A stretch of 64,000 nucleotides of DNA from Calothrix anomala FACHB-343. GTDB taxonomy: Bacteria; Cyanobacteriota; Cyanobacteriia; Cyanobacteriales; Nostocaceae. The stretch lies in assembly GCF_014696435.1 (NCBI RefSeq), contig NZ_JACJQG010000007.1, positions 114,477-178,476 on the forward strand, given 5' to 3'. Positions 63,578 through 64,000 of this stretch are shown in pieces. Each line of letters begins with the position of its first letter. Within the stretch, counting starts at the first letter, position 1. Position numbers and translations under genes: made by a program. The notes under the pieces were generated by a model that saw nothing but the letters and a program-made list of their open reading frames with translations, ran no database searches and was not told the origin of the DNA.

Positions 63578-63590
63578 TCGTATAATATTG

Positions 63591-63709
63591 CCCTGGCATC
63601 GAGCTATTGTAGCAGGAGGCAACCCTCAAACTATCGTCGCCGCAGCAGCGTTTCACCTCTGAGTTCGGGAAGGGGTCAGAGTGGTTCCACCGCGCAATAG
63701 ACACCAGGA
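63591..63709 (-). rRNA. rrf: 5S ribosomal RNA
   Basis: The minus strand reads TCCTGGTGTCTATTGCGCGG at the 5' end and GATGCCAGGG at the 3' end, which pair as helix I. The internal blocks CCACTCTGACC and CCGAACTCAGAGG are standard 5S motifs. The length is about 119 nt. It lies downstream of 23S in the usual rRNA operon order. Confidence 0.95.
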
Positions 63710-63897
63710 AAACCTGTGGGAATTCAAAATTCAAAATTCAAAATTCAAAATCAAGAAAAAAGAATTTTAAATTTGAAGTTTCAAAACCCTGAAGACTGCA
63801 AGTAACGCGAAATTCACCAAAGTTTAATTCAAAGCATCAAAACCCAAACTTCAGTCTTTAATTTTGAATTTTGCATTTTGAATTTTGAATTGATTTG
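63710..63897. repeat. 23S-5S spacer with inverted TTTTGAA heptamer arrays
   Basis: CAAAATT heptamers (63721-63751) and their inverse TTTTGAATT heptamers (63858-63890) could pair into a long hairpin that brackets the spacer. This may help in processing of the 23S and 5S ends. Confidence 0.75.
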
Positions 63898-64000
63898 TGA
63901 GGTCAAGCCCTCGGTCTGTTAGTACTCCTCTGCTACATGCATTACTGCACTTCCACATAGAGCCTATTAACCTGTAATCTACAGGTGACCTTACCTACTA
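63898..64000 (-). rRNA. rrl: 23S ribosomal RNA, 3' end (cut by window edge)
   Basis: The minus strand ends CTAACAGACCGAGGGCTTGA then CCTCA, the conserved 3' terminus of 23S rRNA (helix 101 region). The sequence GTAAGGTCACCTGTAGATTA and TAGGCTCTATGTGGAAGTGC upstream fits the last helices. Only the last 103 nt are inside the window. Confidence 0.95.

Overview
The window is about 64 kb of chromosome from a filamentous, probably heterocyst-forming cyanobacterium (Nostocales: Nostoc/Calothrix/Tolypothrix type). The evidence is: very frequent HIP1 octamers (GCGATCGC); intergenic 7-bp tandem repeats of the TTGACTG/CAACAGT, GGGCATT and TTTTGAA types; a split-intein dnaE C-terminal gene; petG and a cytochrome M-like gene; and cyanobacteriochrome-type GAF domains. 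Genus and species cannot be fixed from the sequence alone.

Layout. 1-9.9 kb: the 5' part of gatA (cut by the window edge), dnaE-C with a C-intein, an orphan PD-(D/E)XK-like protein, a NADAR protein, a TPR protein, a family 4 uracil-DNA glycosylase, DUF4112 and a pentapeptide-repeat protein. 9.9-16.2 kb: an IS200/IS605-type relic, a HEAT-repeat protein, a GNAT protein carrying an in-frame repeat insertion, membrane proteins (AmpG-like transporter, MarC), a partly duplicated gene start around a small MITE-like element, and a nitrilase-family amidase. 16.2-27.4 kb: dhaL and dhaK separated by a pectate-lyase-fold lipoprotein and dus, an acyl-CoA dehydrogenase-like gene with a repeat-derived tail, a 1384-residue hybrid histidine kinase with a predicted bilin-binding GAF, and a universal stress protein. 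27.4-34.3 kb: pgk, a GNAT protein, ruvX, DUF3727, a YqeG-type HAD phosphatase and proB. 34.3-40 kb: a photosensory chemotaxis-type pair, namely a three-GAF PixJ-like receptor and a CheA-like scaffold without a kinase core. 40-41 kb: a ribbon-helix-helix gene invaded by a dispersed repeat, next to a roughly 330-nt highly structured RNA that I think is an IscB-type omega RNA (HEARO) without its protein. 41-48 kb: a Ser/Thr kinase with a periplasmic-binding-type partner, a ROK kinase, a Mut7-C RNase-like protein and argJ. 48-56 kb: a modular protein with six 48-residue FG-GAP-like repeats and a cysteine-amidase-like end, an FHA-GAF adenylate cyclase, and a DUF1501/DUF1800 pair separated by an exact 42-bp hairpin array. 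56-64 kb: cytM, petG, rsmD, hisH, a C15 peptidase-like protein, DUF3370, an SH3-domain protein, an unknown protein, a Uma2-family protein, then 5S rRNA and the 3' end of 23S rRNA on the minus strand.

How it fits together. Most of the window is chromosomal housekeeping: replication, amidotransferase, glycolysis, Pro/Arg/His synthesis, tRNA and rRNA modification, electron transport. Sensory genes are interspersed: four predicted dual-cysteine bilin GAF domains in two proteins, a cAMP cyclase and a Ser/Thr kinase. The unusual feature is how far small repeats reach into genes. Heptamer repeats supply the start codon of proB and the C-terminus of the acyl-CoA dehydrogenase-like protein. Other repeats sit inside a GNAT gene and a ribbon-helix-helix gene. 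The strongest candidates for non-standard biology are the solitary structured RNA at 40.35-40.68 kb, the hairpin array at 53.97-54.20 kb, and the light-sensing receptor with its kinase-less scaffold.
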